DNA of 64,000 nucleotides, from assembly GCA_905221605.1 (NCBI GenBank), contig CAJNDS010000457.1:62001-126000 (forward strand), read 5' to 3'. The notes under the pieces were generated by a model. That model was not told the origin of the DNA. It did no database searches and saw only the letters and a program-made list of their open reading frames with translations. This stretch comes from Symbiodinium natans (Eukaryota > Sar > Dinophyceae > Suessiales > Symbiodiniaceae). Positions 54,081 through 63,789 of the stretch are shown piece after piece (positions within the stretch are counted from its first letter, which is position 1; each line of letters opens with the position of its first letter). The translations under genes were made by a program, and so were the position numbers.

Positions 54081-54083
54081 AAG

Positions 54084-54219
54084 GCTGGAGTACGTTTGGG
54101 TGGAGGCGACTGCGGCTGAGGCTGAGGTCACGGAGACCCCAGGGCGGTCGCGAGGTGATCTAACCCACTCACACCAGCAACTCCTGGAGCTGTTGGACCA
54201 GGAGCTGGGCCCAGGGAAT
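54084..54219 (+). CDS. NRPS-like gene: exon before and into the carrier domain
   Basis: A 136-nt exon. One base completes a codon, then LEYVWVEATAAEAEVTETPG and, nearer the end, HQQLLELLDQELGPGN follow. The last part resembles helix 1 of an acyl or peptidyl carrier domain. It ends in phase 0 at a GTCAGG donor, in register with the exon at 55004 that holds the carrier serine. CCCTAAA touches its left side and TTTAGGG begins four bases after its right side. Confidence 0.68.
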
Positions 54220-54222
54220 GTC

Positions 54223-54324
54223 AGGGTTTAGGGCTTAGGGGTTTAGGGTTTAGGGTTTAGGGTGTAGGGTTTAGGGTTTAGGGTTTAGGGTTTAGGGTTT
54301 AGGGTTTAGGGTTTAGGGTTTAGG
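54223..54324 (+). repeat. Interstitial telomere array (TTTAGGG)
   Basis: About 14 units. The donor of the preceding exon lies at its very edge. Confidence 0.96.
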
Positions 54325-54436
54325 CATGGGTGACTTCGGAGTAACGTCCGACCGGACAAGCTTCTCTTGATCATGCTCGCTTGATGCCTTTCACTGGCCA
54401 CCTGGGCCTCAAGTTCAAGATGCTGGTTTGCGCCCC

Positions 54437-54460
54437 CTAAACCCTAAACCCTAAACCCTC
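54437..54460 (+). repeat. Short interstitial telomere array (CCCTAAA)
   Basis: Three units. No clear exon follows. Confidence 0.85.
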
Positions 54461-54702
54461 AAGTTTCAAAACAGACGTTCACCAACTGTCCGAATCTGGG
54501 CCTCAAAGAAAGAAAGAAGGCTTTACTTCAACGCCCCGGCCTCAAGTTCAAGGCATGCTTCATATTTTTTGTGTTGGCTCCTGTGCCTGAAGGTGTGTCA
54601 CAAGATGGCGCAAGCTTTACGCTGTGTTGCCTTCAGCCGAGCCCGAAACAAGTTGCAAAAGTTTTCGTCTCCTCTTGGCGTGAGCCCGGGGTCTGAAGTT
54701 GA

Positions 54703-54759
54703 AGGTTTAGGGTTTAAGGGTTAAGGGTTCAGGGTTTAGGGTTATTAGGGTTTAGGGAA
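54703..54759 (+). repeat. Interstitial telomere array (TTTAGGG)
   Basis: Irregular units including TTAAGGG and TTATTAGGG. No clear exon precedes it. Confidence 0.88.
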
Positions 54760-54869
54760 CCCTGCGAACCGAATTACATCCGGGTCCCGAGTTGCACATG
54801 TTGGCTCTTACAATTGGCCCTTCACAACCTTTGCCTCGAATCTCTACTGCACCACTACACCATAGTCCT

Positions 54870-54998
54870 CCTAAACCCTAACCCTAAACCCTAAACCCTA
54901 AACCCTAAACCCTAAACCCTAAACCCTAAACCCTAAACCCTAAACCCTAAACCCTAAACCCTAAACCCTAAACCCTAAACCCTAAACCCTAAACCCTG
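54870..54998 (+). repeat. Interstitial telomere array (CCCTAAA)
   Basis: About 18 units, ending at the acceptor CTGACCAG of the carrier exon. Confidence 0.97.
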
Positions 54999-55003
54999 AC
55001 CAG

Positions 55004-55100
55004 GAAGCAGGAGCCCAACTTACACCGGACATGGCGCTGGCGTCTGCCTTCGACTCACTGAGGCTCACCTCCCTTGTGGGATCCTTGCGGCGCAAGCAGG
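55004..55100 (+). CDS. NRPS-like gene: carrier-domain exon with phosphopantetheine serine
   Basis: After acceptor CCTGACCAG the frame reads EAGAQLTPDMALASAF and then DSLRLTSLVGSLRRK. DSL is the carrier-protein signature (GxDSL). The Ser codon at 55055-55057 is the expected attachment site for 4'-phosphopantetheine, added by a PPTase. The Gly of the consensus is Ala-Phe here. The 3' boundary is not fixed. Donors near 55090-55105, including GC ones, would join it to the third carrier helix in the exon at 55208. Confidence 0.75.
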
Positions 55101-55207
55101 CGCCGCACCTTCGTCATAGTTGGGCAACATTTTACATGTTTAAGGGTACTTAAACCCAATAAGGAGTAAAAAAATAGATTTTTAACACCATCCCAACCAT
55201 GAACTAG

Positions 55208-55941
55208 GAACCTCTCCTTGAGGGATGCGCTTGCTTGCGACACCGTCCTGGACTTCATGACGCTGGTGGCCGATGGGCGGAATGCAGATCCATCCAGCAA
55301 ATCCGATCGGCCAGCAGAGCCGGTTGACTGTAAAAGTTTCCGCGTGCGGGAGTGGCCCTACATGTTCTCACTATCTGTTTGTTGGGCCCTGGAGTCACGG
55401 TCAGCTGTGAACAAAGCAGCGCTCGTGCGTGCGCTGCAGAGGTTGAAGAAGAAGCACGGTGCCCTAGGTGTTCATCTTGCAGACCCACCTGCTTTGTGGG
55501 ATTTTGCCATGGAAGCTGCATCGAACTTGTCCTTCTCTCGGGCGATGCTGCTCAGTGGCAGTGTCTCGCACCAAAGCAGGCAGCCTACACGTTTGGCCAG
55601 GATATTGGACTCTGTTGGCTCTGTCTTGTGGGCAGCATGGCCTCGCCTCGAGCATGCTGAGGGAGACTCAGTTGACGTGCCTTTGGAGGTTGTTCGATGC
55701 GAAAGTAGCCAGCAGCTCGAGATGCGGTCGGCTTGGCTATTGGATGGGCGCAACGCACGCCAGTTCCTCACGGGGCCCATGCACGCCGTGTTGCTGGAGC
55801 TGCCCGGAACAAGTGGCGAACCCGAAATGGCCCGGCTACATATTGCCGTGAGCCACGGACTGTCCGATGGCTTTTCTGGGATGCCTTTGTTGCAGGACTT
55901 CGTCCGCTTCTACGAAGTCGAGCTCACAGGCTCCGAAGGAG
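55208..55941 (+). CDS. NRPS-like gene: carrier helix 3 and condensation-domain N-lobe
   Basis: The largest exon of the gene (734 nt). It opens NLSLRDALACDTVLDFMTLV, which fits the last helix of the carrier domain, then a linker of about 25 residues. The condensation domain follows: FSLSVCWALES, ALVRALQRLKKKHGALG (like the LxxALxxLxxRHExLR of motifs C1-C2), and HIAVSHGLSDGFSGMPLLQD, the C3 motif HHxxxDG with the first His replaced by Ser. The second His, usually the catalytic one, and Asp-Gly are kept. It ends in phase 1 at a consensus GTAAGC donor. Confidence 0.82.
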
Positions 55942-56112
55942 GTAAGCATGAAGTGAGGTTGCAGACCTGCGGGCAGAGCTCAGAATGCTGACACATGGTA
56001 TCTGCCCCTAAGTACCTTCTTTGAATCAGCTTGCAGCCATGCGCATCTGAAATTTCTGCACAACGTGTAGCCTGACACAAAGCCCCTCAAAACTAGCATC
56101 AACACCTACCAG

Positions 56113-56198
56113 GCGAGGCTGTCCAGGAGACTGTTGAAGATGCCTTCTGCGGCCTCGCGTCGCAGGAATCACGGCTTCATGACACATTGGATTCCTGG
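56113..56198 (+). CDS. NRPS-like gene: condensation-domain exon 2
   Basis: After acceptor CACCTACCAG two bases complete the Gly codon left by the previous exon, then EAVQETVEDAF and SRLHDTLDSW follow. The phase match is exact. The 3' end is uncertain because no strong donor follows. A short open segment near 56251 (DSLRVYSSE) may be the next exon. Confidence 0.55.
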
Positions 56199-56204
56199 CG
56201 ATGT

Positions 56205-56725
56205 TTTCTCAGTCTTTTTTTAGGTGGGTACAGCCTGTTGTGTACAGAGTTTCAGGATTCTCTACGGGTTTACTCGAGTGAAGGTTTGTTGTTGTCGGCC
56301 AGGCCTCAGCAACTTGCAGTAGAAATATGTAGTGGCCATTGGCAAACGAGGTCGAACAGGTGGCGCAGCAGTAGAAGCCCACAGCCACGCCAGGGAGGGA
56401 CGGGCATGTAGTATCAAATAGCCTTCATTATCTCCTTCTACATTAATTAAAGTGGCCTGAAGCGATCGTCTACATAAAGCACTGTGGTCTGCAAGTGAGG
56501 TCAGAAGGAGCCGCGGTTCCGCAGACAACCAGGCCGACTTGGCTAGTTGGGCGTTGCCCGCCACGGGGACTGATGCCTTCGACCACTTCGTGTGGTTGCA
56601 GCCAGCGCGCCTGAGCTGCCAATCTACTAAGGACTAAGCACTGTCCAGAATTGCAGGTTGGAATAATCTACGGTCGATATATCCACCTGGACCCCAATTA
56701 GCTTACTGTTGACAACAACCCTCGG
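56205..56725. other. Intronic sequence
   Basis: No repeats. Minor open segments only. Confidence 0.35.
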
Positions 56726-56728
56726 CAG

Positions 56729-56841
56729 AAATGGCCCGTCGTCGCTCGGAAAGTTTCTGCATGTGGACTTGCCATATTTGTTAACTTATGGAACTTCGTT
56801 GTTTTCAAGACCACTTCCGCCAGAATACGAAGCATTGGAGG
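56729..56841 (+). CDS. NRPS-like gene: condensation-domain exon 3
   Basis: The plus-strand frame reads LGKFLHVDLPYLLTYGTSLF and ends PPEYEALE plus one base, before a GTTAGT donor. The exon at 57084 starts with CC, which restores an Ala codon and continues the frame. The 5' edge after CTCGGCAG is tentative. The segment lies where the mid-domain linker of condensation domains is expected. Confidence 0.6.
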
Positions 56842-57000
56842 GTTAGTTATCTGGCATGGACGCCAAGTCCCCTGACCAAGGGCGATGGCAACACTCCAGA
56901 CCCTGGTCGTGCAGCGGAGATGGCACTGCAGCTTGGATGTGGCAGCTTCTTGGCTCATTGCAAGAACATGCGGCCAGTCCTCTAAAATTATGGTCAAAAT

Positions 57001-57075
57001 TTTGGGTGCCCTAAATAACCGGGGCCGCCTTGTCATAAGGACCCCAAACAGGGACCCTACTTTCGAGAAATCGCC
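57001..57075. mobile_element. MITE-like element, family 2 (partial, at a splice acceptor)
   Basis: The interior and right end of the family (CCCTAAATAACCGGGGCC, then AGGACCCCAAACAGGGACCC and TTTCGAGAAATCGCC), ending 8 nt before the AG at 57083. The left terminus is missing or eroded. Confidence 0.5.
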
Positions 57076-57083
57076 ATTTCAAG

Positions 57084-57514
57084 CCGCTGTAGACCTCAAG
57101 GCTGAACTTGAGCACTATACAACCAAGGTTCTGGCACTGATCGGAGGGGCCCTCGCCCGGATGCACCCGAAGGGCTTCCTACACCTGCGCTTTGTTGCAT
57201 CTGCCAGGGATGCCCCCGGCGAAGGAAGTGTCGTCGCCGATCTCGCGGACTCAAGGGACTTGGACCTTGCCCTATCAGGGACATCCGTTGAGGAGGCCGT
57301 GCATATGATAGCATCCTGCGTCCGTCACCGGCGATGGCGCCTCCCTGATGCCCTAACCGACGCGGAGGAGCGTGTGTACATCAACGTGCGGCCGCTTCTT
57401 CAAGGTGTGGGCTCGTCGTCCTGGCATCACACCACCCAGTGGCCGCCGGTCCAAGGCGAGTGGAACTGGGATCGCCGGAACGTGTACCATGCCTTGTGGA
57501 TCATGGCCGACCAG
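57084..57514 (+). CDS. NRPS-like gene: condensation-domain C-lobe exon
   Basis: A 431-nt exon open throughout. It begins AVDLKAELEHYTTKVLALIG and includes LRFVASARDAPGEGSVVADL and then ERVYINVRPL. The ALARM..K..L.LRFVASAR...GEGSVV.DL segment fits the helix, strand and C5-type region of condensation domains (RDxVGxFxN). It ends WIMADQ at a consensus GTGAGC donor in phase 0. GC-rich codons contrast with the flanking introns. Confidence 0.75.
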
Positions 57515-57519
57515 GTGAG

Positions 57520-58085
57520 CGGGGTCCGGGCGAGCCAGGATTCGAGATATACTTAGAATGTCTTCCAGCACGTTGGGCTTTTGGGGCCTGAAGATGTCTG
57601 AGGGCCGTTGAGGGATGGTGGGCGTAGTAATGTCTAGTACTTGTAGCAGTTGTGTATACATGGGTGTCTTCCGGTATGTTGCATTCAGGGAATCAGGGCT
57701 TTCGCATATGAACTGAGCTGCTGACAAGAACCACTGGCACGGCTTCCTGTCGCCCACGAATCGCAGGTTCCTTGCGCAAACAGCAGGTTCCAAGGTATTG
57801 CAGGCTCGACCACCCTAAACCCTAAAACCCCAAACCCTAAAACCCTAGACCCTAAAACCCAATGCTTAAACTATGCCTAGCCCGGAATCGCCACCGAAGG
57901 CTTCACGAGGAACTCAACCCTAAGAAGCCCTCTCGTGCTTTGCAACTGCTGGCGTTTTAGGTTCGTGGAGCCCCCTCTTGAGTGTTGTGAGGCCTCAAAC
58001 CTCAAACCCTGGTGTCCTCAACCGACTATATGTACATCCGATTCCCAGTGAACATATTCCCTTTAGACGCGCGCTCCGCTTCTTT
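57520..58085. other. Intron
   Basis: Contains a degenerate CCCTAAAACCC array at 57813-57862. Confidence 0.5.
57813..57862 (+). repeat. Degenerate telomere array (CCCTAAA)
   Basis: Six irregular CCCTAAAA and CCCTAGA units. The next exon follows about 230 nt downstream. Confidence 0.82.
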
Positions 58086-58091
58086 CTTCAG

Positions 58092-58129
58092 GTGGGGCCA
58101 CTCGAGTGGGTACTTTGCCTCAAGGTCCG
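58092..58129 (+). CDS. NRPS-like gene: small condensation-domain exon
   Basis: After the strong acceptor TTCTTTCTTCAG the phase-0 frame reads VGPLEWVLCLKV plus two bases up to a GA donor (GAGCTT). The exon at 58272 begins with one base that completes an Arg codon, then YGIPSMKL, so the phases agree. An alternative GT donor lies at 58145 but leaves a phase that does not join. Confidence 0.5.
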
Positions 58130-58271
58130 GAGCTTTGCTGCAGGTAGGACCAACCCCCCCACCCACTGCCACCCATTGCACCAGTGCATTCATGGGTAGT
58201 GGGAGGGGTGGAGGGAGTAAACTACAACCGCCATGCCCATCTAACGAATTTCATTGAACATTGCGTCGCAG

Positions 58272-58399
58272 GTACGGAATTCCCAGCATGAAGCTTCGCG
58301 CCTTGGCGAGGCGCCTTGATGGGCTCATGCTTGTCATACCTGAGAGCAACAACGTTGTACAGTACGGTGGGTTTGAAAGAAATGGATTGCGCGTTGATG
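58272..58399 (+). CDS. NRPS-like gene: last recognised condensation-domain exon
   Basis: A 128-nt exon after acceptor TGCGTCGCAG. It reads YGIPSMKLRALARRLDGLML and then NVVQYGGFERNG, ending before GTTGAG. The LRALARRLDGL helix fits the C-terminal helix of condensation domains. The other strand is also open, but this frame joins the preceding exon. Confidence 0.58.
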
Positions 58400-58404
58400 G
58401 TTGA

Positions 58405-59385
58405 GTATTGCGTATGCAGATACGCCTCTCCCCCGAAAAACGACGCAATAGCAACTCCCTATAGCCCTATAGCCGCGACTCAAACCTTACCTGCAGATTT
58501 AACAGAAATGATGCCTTCACGAGCAACAAGCAAGCCGCGGCTGATTCAGGTGCTTAAGGCCCTTCTTCAGGATCCCGGACTGCACCAAGCAGAGCTGTTT
58601 TATGTGCAGTTTTGGGGCTTTCGGGGCTAGACACAAAGCTTGTATGAGCATGAGTGCGTGTCAGAAACAGCGTCAAGCCTTCGGTATATGAGTTTACTCA
58701 AAGCGCGTCCAAAGACTAAGAAACTGTAATTGTAAAGCAGCGCTGGCAACCCCCCGGTGTGAGTTTCTTGGCCACACCAATTCTAGGCTTGAGGATTTCA
58801 ACTTGAGTCGACACGGTCTCTTGGGAGCATTTTGAATCCAAACGCTGCTCTCACCCAGGCATGGCAAGCGTCGATTGCATTGAAAGAACCTAAGATTTTC
58901 CGCTGAGGGTGTCAAATCGCGCTCTCGCCTCGTGTCACGATGATGTGGCAAGTGGCAGGGGCATAACCTTTCTGCTTTGTTAAAGTGTTCCAATAGCTCA
59001 TAGCTCCTGTCAGCCTCCCGAGCTCCTCACGAAGTTGAGAAGCGTCAGTCTGCAAGTCGCGCACAAGCCACGTGCGCACACTCCTGGCGAAGCATTGAGC
59101 GTTGAGTATCGTTGAGTCAGGGCCAGTGGCACTTGCGATTGTATGTATGGCTCGGCTTTGCAGCACTACACCCAGCCAAGGATCTGCAGTCCAGGCCACA
59201 CACCCCACTGCTCGAGGGCTAGCCTACGTCATTTCTCGATTGCCCCATGCACGATCTGATGCAGCTGACATCTTCTGACACCCTTGTGGATCTGCCTCGG
59301 CAACCTTTCGCGGGACCAGGAATTGAAGATTCGACGTCGCATGGCGATGGCTTTCCAATTGAGGCTGTCTAGAAGTGATTGCTCC
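58405..59385. other. Unassigned DNA
   Basis: A plus-strand frame from the ATG at 59247 is open for about 40 codons, but no domain is visible. No repeats. Confidence 0.35.
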
Positions 59386-59388
59386 GAG

Positions 59389-59524
59389 CAAGAACACGAG
59401 CTTGGCGTGGAGTTGACTTCGAGGACATGCTGTACCAAGTCTGCGAAAAGTTGCACCAGGACGCGATGCACAATTGTCGTGCGAGCAGTCGCGAGCTACA
59501 GAACGACATGCGGAGTGGCAAAGC
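59389..59524 (+). CDS. Exon-like segment downstream of the condensation domain
   Basis: The plus-strand frame reads VDFEDMLYQVCEKLHQDAMH and then ELQNDMRSGK, up to a consensus GTAAGG donor. The charged, helix-like composition is typical of coding sequence. The 5' boundary is uncertain. It could continue the synthetase (region after the condensation domain) or belong to a neighbouring gene. Confidence 0.45.
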
Positions 59525-59529
59525 GTAAG

Positions 59530-60050
59530 GGCCAGTCCCATGGCCTTTGATGCTCTGCCATGGTAGTGGCTTGCCGTGCCTCATTTTGCATGAGGACTTG
59601 AGGCAGGTGATATCCAGTCCGCCTAGCAGCTGCAAACCTGCGACCAAAGACTCTGCACTGCTGGTGTGCGTTGCAAGTGCTCCTTTGGGGCGTTGGAGCT
59701 TTTGGAGCCATATTAGCAAACGGTTCCATCAACACGAGCATTCAGGCGCAAAGGTCCCCAAGCAAATTTTGTCTCAAATGTGCAAGCCCAAGCCTTCATC
59801 GAGCTGTAGAACCCTGCAGGTTCAATCCGACTCCCCATTCCCGAACCAGATCTAAGCCCATCCTGAACCGATGTAAGTACTGCAGCCTTGCCTTCAGTGA
59901 TACACCCTTCAAAAAACAGGACATGCCGGTTTCTTCAGGGGTGTTGTTCGGTTGCAGCCGAGTGTTCCACCTGGACCCAGGTCATGTTAGAGTCGTGGCT
60001 ACAGTCTTGGATTTGGGGACACACATTTTCAAGGCTTTGGTCTTCATGCG
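59530..60050. other. Unassigned DNA
   Basis: Overlapping open frames on both strands without domain signatures. Confidence 0.35.
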
Positions 60051-60055
60051 TTCCA

Positions 60056-60083
60056 GTAGTAGTAGGAGTAGGAGTAGGAGTAG

Positions 60084-60163
<80 letters not shown>
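60056..60163 (+). repeat. TAG microsatellite
   Basis: About 34 TAG/AGT triplets with a few TAGGAG interruptions. It is the reverse complement of the CTA microsatellites at 29 and 31 kb. Confidence 0.95.
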
Positions 60164-60169
60164 CTTTGG

Positions 60170-60855
60170 AGATGCAGATTGGGTCTCCCTTGTGTTCATG
60201 TCGTGGCCTTGGTGGTTCTAGTCCCATCGGCTCAATGCCATAGGTGTCTGACCATCGGTTCGCTGACGCCGAATAGATGGAAACGCTGATTATGTCAGCT
60301 ATTTTGTGGTATATACCTTACAGGAAACTAACATCTTACGCCCGATGCAACTCAGCGTCCCTTGTCTGCAGGGCATGTGAGCCCCGACTGCAATGGCCCC
60401 CGTGAAAGGCAGCGAAGTTGCTTAGCCACCAGGGCTCTCGTCGCGCCATGGGTCGCGGATATCTAGACTGACTGCATGCAGTGCTTTCCTTCCATCGCCT
60501 TGCTGGTGGCATGTTGCCCTGATGCCACACTGATGCACCCGCGAGAGCATGGCTGTCCTGACGCCAGGTCGGCACGTGTCCAGAACCGTTTTAGCCAGAT
60601 TTCCCCGCCTCCAACTCCAAAACATCGGGGTGCTTGTAGTCAAAGAACTCTAGATACAAGCACGGGGTACTTAGCTAGATTGGGTGGGGTAGTCTGGGTT
60701 GAACATGTTTCATCTTGTTTCTAAGTTCCGGCTGGGGGGCGCGGGCCGCTCCGCCCAGATTTTGCGGCAGGGACATTGTTCTGCATGCTGTGGTTGTGAC
60801 ATTCTAGTGGATTCAGGATCCAGCGACTGACGATCTGAGTCCAGTCTTCGCGCGT
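60170..60855. other. Unassigned DNA
   Basis: Short frames only. Confidence 0.35.
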
Positions 60856-60856
60856 C

Positions 60857-61384
60857 GTGCAAACTAAGGAACAGTACGCGACTATGCGCGAAGGCTGTTG
60901 CCAGGTCAGTGTCGTCAGCGCCGTTCTCAAGGCCTTGGGTACACTGTCGCCTGTGGATTTGGCACGTTTATCACGGTCAGAGGAAGACTATCGTCAGAGC
61001 AACTCTGCTGATTCAGACCCTGGGACTCACGTAGCTCATGTGGGCTTCAGGGACAAAGCGAAGTCACTACCGTACCGTACGGCGTATAAATCCTTGCAGT
61101 ACCATGACCCACTGCACTCTTCGTGCGTGTTCTTCACCGCCTGGCTCTGTTCGTATACTGTCCTGAGAAGCGTTTCAACAGAAGGTCCTGTTGAAGCAGT
61201 CGAAATCATTCTGACCGCAGCTAGGATACAATGTCATGCACAATTCTGTCCTTACAGCACTCGTGGCTTGTGCGCATGTAGCATCCTTTGCACAGGGTCC
61301 GCGTATCAAACCCAGGCCACAGGTTTTAGAAGATATTCTTCCAGGAACGGCCTGGAGAAAAGTCGACTGATGGGACCCGTGTAA
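60857..61384 (+). CDS. Hypothetical ORF, 175 codons
   Basis: A plus-strand open frame with a coding-like middle part (LSPVDLARLSRSEEDYRQSN) and a Cys-rich end. The first in-frame start is not ATG. No domain is recognised. It may contain one or more exons, for example starting at GTTGCCAG near 60904. Confidence 0.28.
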   Translation: MQTKEQYATMREGCCQVSVVSAVLKALGTLSPVDLARLSRSEEDYRQSNSADSDPGTHVAHVGFRDKAKSLPYRTAYKSLQYHDPLHSSCVFFTAWLCSYTVLRSVSTEGPVEAVEIILTAARIQCHAQFCPYSTRGLCACSILCTGSAYQTQATGFRRYSSRNGLEKSRLMGPV

Positions 61385-61492
61385 CATCGTGTAATCCTTG
61401 CGGTAGGGGACTTGGACATGCTAGGGCTCTAGGCTCAACAGCTGAAGCGAGAGGCTTGGGGTTTGAGGTGGGGCTCAGAGTTGCATGCCAAG

Positions 61493-61566
61493 ATCTTGAC
61501 GGCATCGCCGGCCTCATGCGGACCTACCTCCTGGACAGTGACCACAGCAGCTGGCCCGAGCTCAAG
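61493..61566 (+). CDS. Exon-like segment
   Basis: The plus-strand frame reads DLDGIAGLMRTYLLDSDHSS and then WPELK, directly before a G homopolymer (61566-61589). The composition is coding-like. No donor dinucleotide is visible, because the G-run replaces it. Family not recognised. Confidence 0.4.
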
Positions 61567-61854
61567 GGGGGGGGGGGGGGAGGGGGGGGCAGAAGAGGAT
61601 GGGGCACCTGGGCTCTCTACGAGTCCTCACCACATCTAGAAGTGGCCTCCAGCCTTAGGTGGGTTTACGTGCAGTCAGGTTCAGTGGAGTTAGACTTCGG
61701 AGAGCCACTTTCCAAAGGGATGCGAGGGGTTTGTGGGAGAAAACCTGCAGCTGTGCGGTGCTTTCCCTTTTTTTTTTCGGACCTACCTGCACCATCCCTA
61801 TAAGGCCCTTAAGCTGAGCCTCTGTCACTTCAGGTCTTTTCGGGTTAGCACGGT

Positions 61855-62020
61855 GTAGAGTTTTAGGGTTTATGTAGATCTTTGGGGGTCCATGCGGTTT
61901 AGACCTCTTCGGGCTTAGAAAGGGTGAGAACTGTGAGGGGTTTAGTGTCATCCCGCGTCCCACGTCCTCGGCGCAGCCGGTCGCAACACAATGGTTGTAT
62001 GGGTGGGTTGAGGAAGGGTG
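61855..62020. other. Unassigned DNA
   Basis: One GTTTTAGGGTTTATGTAG relic of telomere-type repeat. Nothing else. Confidence 0.4.
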
Positions 62021-62021
62021 A

Positions 62022-62052
62022 ATATATGTATATATGTATGTATTTATACATC

Positions 62053-62083
<31 letters not shown>

Positions 62084-62099
62084 TCATATATGTATACTG
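62022..62099. repeat. TA microsatellite
   Basis: Imperfect (TATA/TATG)n repeat. Confidence 0.93.
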
Positions 62100-62725
62100 T
62101 ATGTGCTGTGGTTTAAAATGCCAGTACCCCTCACAAGGACCGATAAATACACTCACCAATATTTTGGATGGAGCCAAAAGAACACTCACCAAAAGCCAGA
62201 ATGAACACTCACCACGTAGGGGTTTTGAGGCAGTTGCATTTGAGGGCATGATGTCCTGCATGGCAAGCCTTGCAAGATGTCACGGAGCAGGTTTAGAGCG
62301 CTCGAGTTGAGGGTGTATGCTCGTATTATTGCTGCAGCAACTCCTTTCCATGGCATGAGATCTTAAAAAGAAGCCGGGTTCGGGGCGGGGGTGGGGGTGG
62401 GGGGCAGCATCTGCAAACACAATGCTTATAAATGACCTGGCCCGGGCCCACGCCTGCACAAGCAAACAACGACATCCCCGTACATTGGGTCGCAGCGTGG
62501 TAAGGGAACCCCACCCACCAGATTGCAGACCTCCATGTTCAATCGTCATCACATCAAACCGTTTTCCTTGCTGCTAGAGGCGCTGTGTTTTCCTTCGGGC
62601 TCCGTGTTCAAGGTCACAAGGCCAAGAAGCATCAACTGTGCTGGATTGGGAGTTGTCCGTCAACCCTTTGCACTGGAGAGCAGTGCTGGCCGGTTTGACC
62701 GTTGTCTCCCGGCCGATGGATTGCT
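62100..62725. other. Unassigned DNA
   Basis: Four short ACACTCACCA direct repeats lie at 62150-62215. No recognised coding feature. Confidence 0.35.
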
Positions 62726-62731
62726 TCAAAG

Positions 62732-62836
62732 TTCAACGTGCTGGTCTTCAAACCTAACTTGTCGCACGCGCCGGAGGAACGGGAGAGCTCTGTGTGCCAG
62801 AGTATGCCCTTCCCTGCCTTCCCTGCTCACGCGTCC
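62732..62836 (+). CDS. Exon-like segment
   Basis: A 105-nt, 35-codon open segment between acceptor TTGCTTCAAAG and donor GTAAAT, in phase 0 at both ends. It reads FNVLVFKPNLSHAPEERESS near the start and FPAFPAHAS at the end. Family not recognised. Confidence 0.42.
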
Positions 62837-62839
62837 GTA

Positions 62840-63420
62840 AATCCTGCTCTCCTTATCCTGGCCCCCACTAAGCCCATCAAGCTGCCCAAGCTGCTATGTA
62901 CCTCAGTCGCTTAAACTCCCATCGCCCGATTTTTACGCATCGATTGGCGTGCTCATTGGAAACTGCATTTTCCAGGGCATATCTCTTGATGTTTCGAAGT
63001 CGGCCTCCTCGTCATTTACACAGCGTCTACATGGTCTTTGGCAGGTTGTCAGTGCTTAAAACCGTAGACCCTAAGCCCAGTGGGTCTGAGCCAGATGATC
63101 TTGTTCCTCGACTCCACTCTGCCTCTTCAAATATTCTATAAGTCGTCCAATCTTCGTTTATTGAGGGAGCAAAGTTGAGAGGTTGTTTAAGGGGGATCGA
63201 GGGCTTCAGAGCCCGGGGTTGAACGCAAGGCAGTGTGGATGCTTGGCGCCTTTTCACCTCGGCCTCTGCGCGTACTGCTCTAATAGCCGTGGACGCGCTG
63301 AAGGACCGCTTCGCCACGTGGCAGATTTTTCTTGTGCTGGCGTGAGAGTCTAGATTCTTTCGGTTCGACAACTTTTTCTGCACAGCCTTTGTGGCTCGGT
63401 GCGTGGGCGAGTCGATGCAT
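62840..63420. other. Unassigned DNA
   Basis: No recognised feature. Confidence 0.35.
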
Positions 63421-63424
63421 GGGT

Positions 63425-63785
63425 GGCTGATTGCAAGCGTGTGCGTGTGTGGGTGTGTGTGTGTGTGTGCATGTGCGTGCACGTGTATGCATGTGCGTGC
63501 GCGTGCGTATGCGTGCGTAGGTGCGTTGGTACGTGGGTGCGTGGGTGCGTGGGTGCGTGGGCGCGTGGGCGCGTGGGCGCGTGGGCGCGTGGGGCCGTGG
63601 GTGCGTGGTTTGTGGGTGCGTGGGTGCGTGGGTGCGTGGGCGCGTGGGCGCGTGGTTTGTGGGTGCGTGTGCGCGTGGGTGCGTCGGCGCGTGGGCGCGT
63701 GGGTGCGTGGTTGCGTGGGTGAGCGCGCGCAAGTGCGTGTGCGTGTTCTCGTGCGTGTGGGTGTGGGTGTCTGTGCGTGTGTGCG
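63425..63785 (+). repeat. GTGCGTGG octamer minisatellite
   Basis: GTGTGTGC- and GTGCGTGC-type units (63435-63525) pass into about 25 copies of GTGCGTGG or GCGCGTGG (63526-63725), then degenerate GTGTGGGT units. The ORFs read AHPT or VRGC repeats as artefacts. Confidence 0.95.
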
Positions 63786-63789
63786 CACG

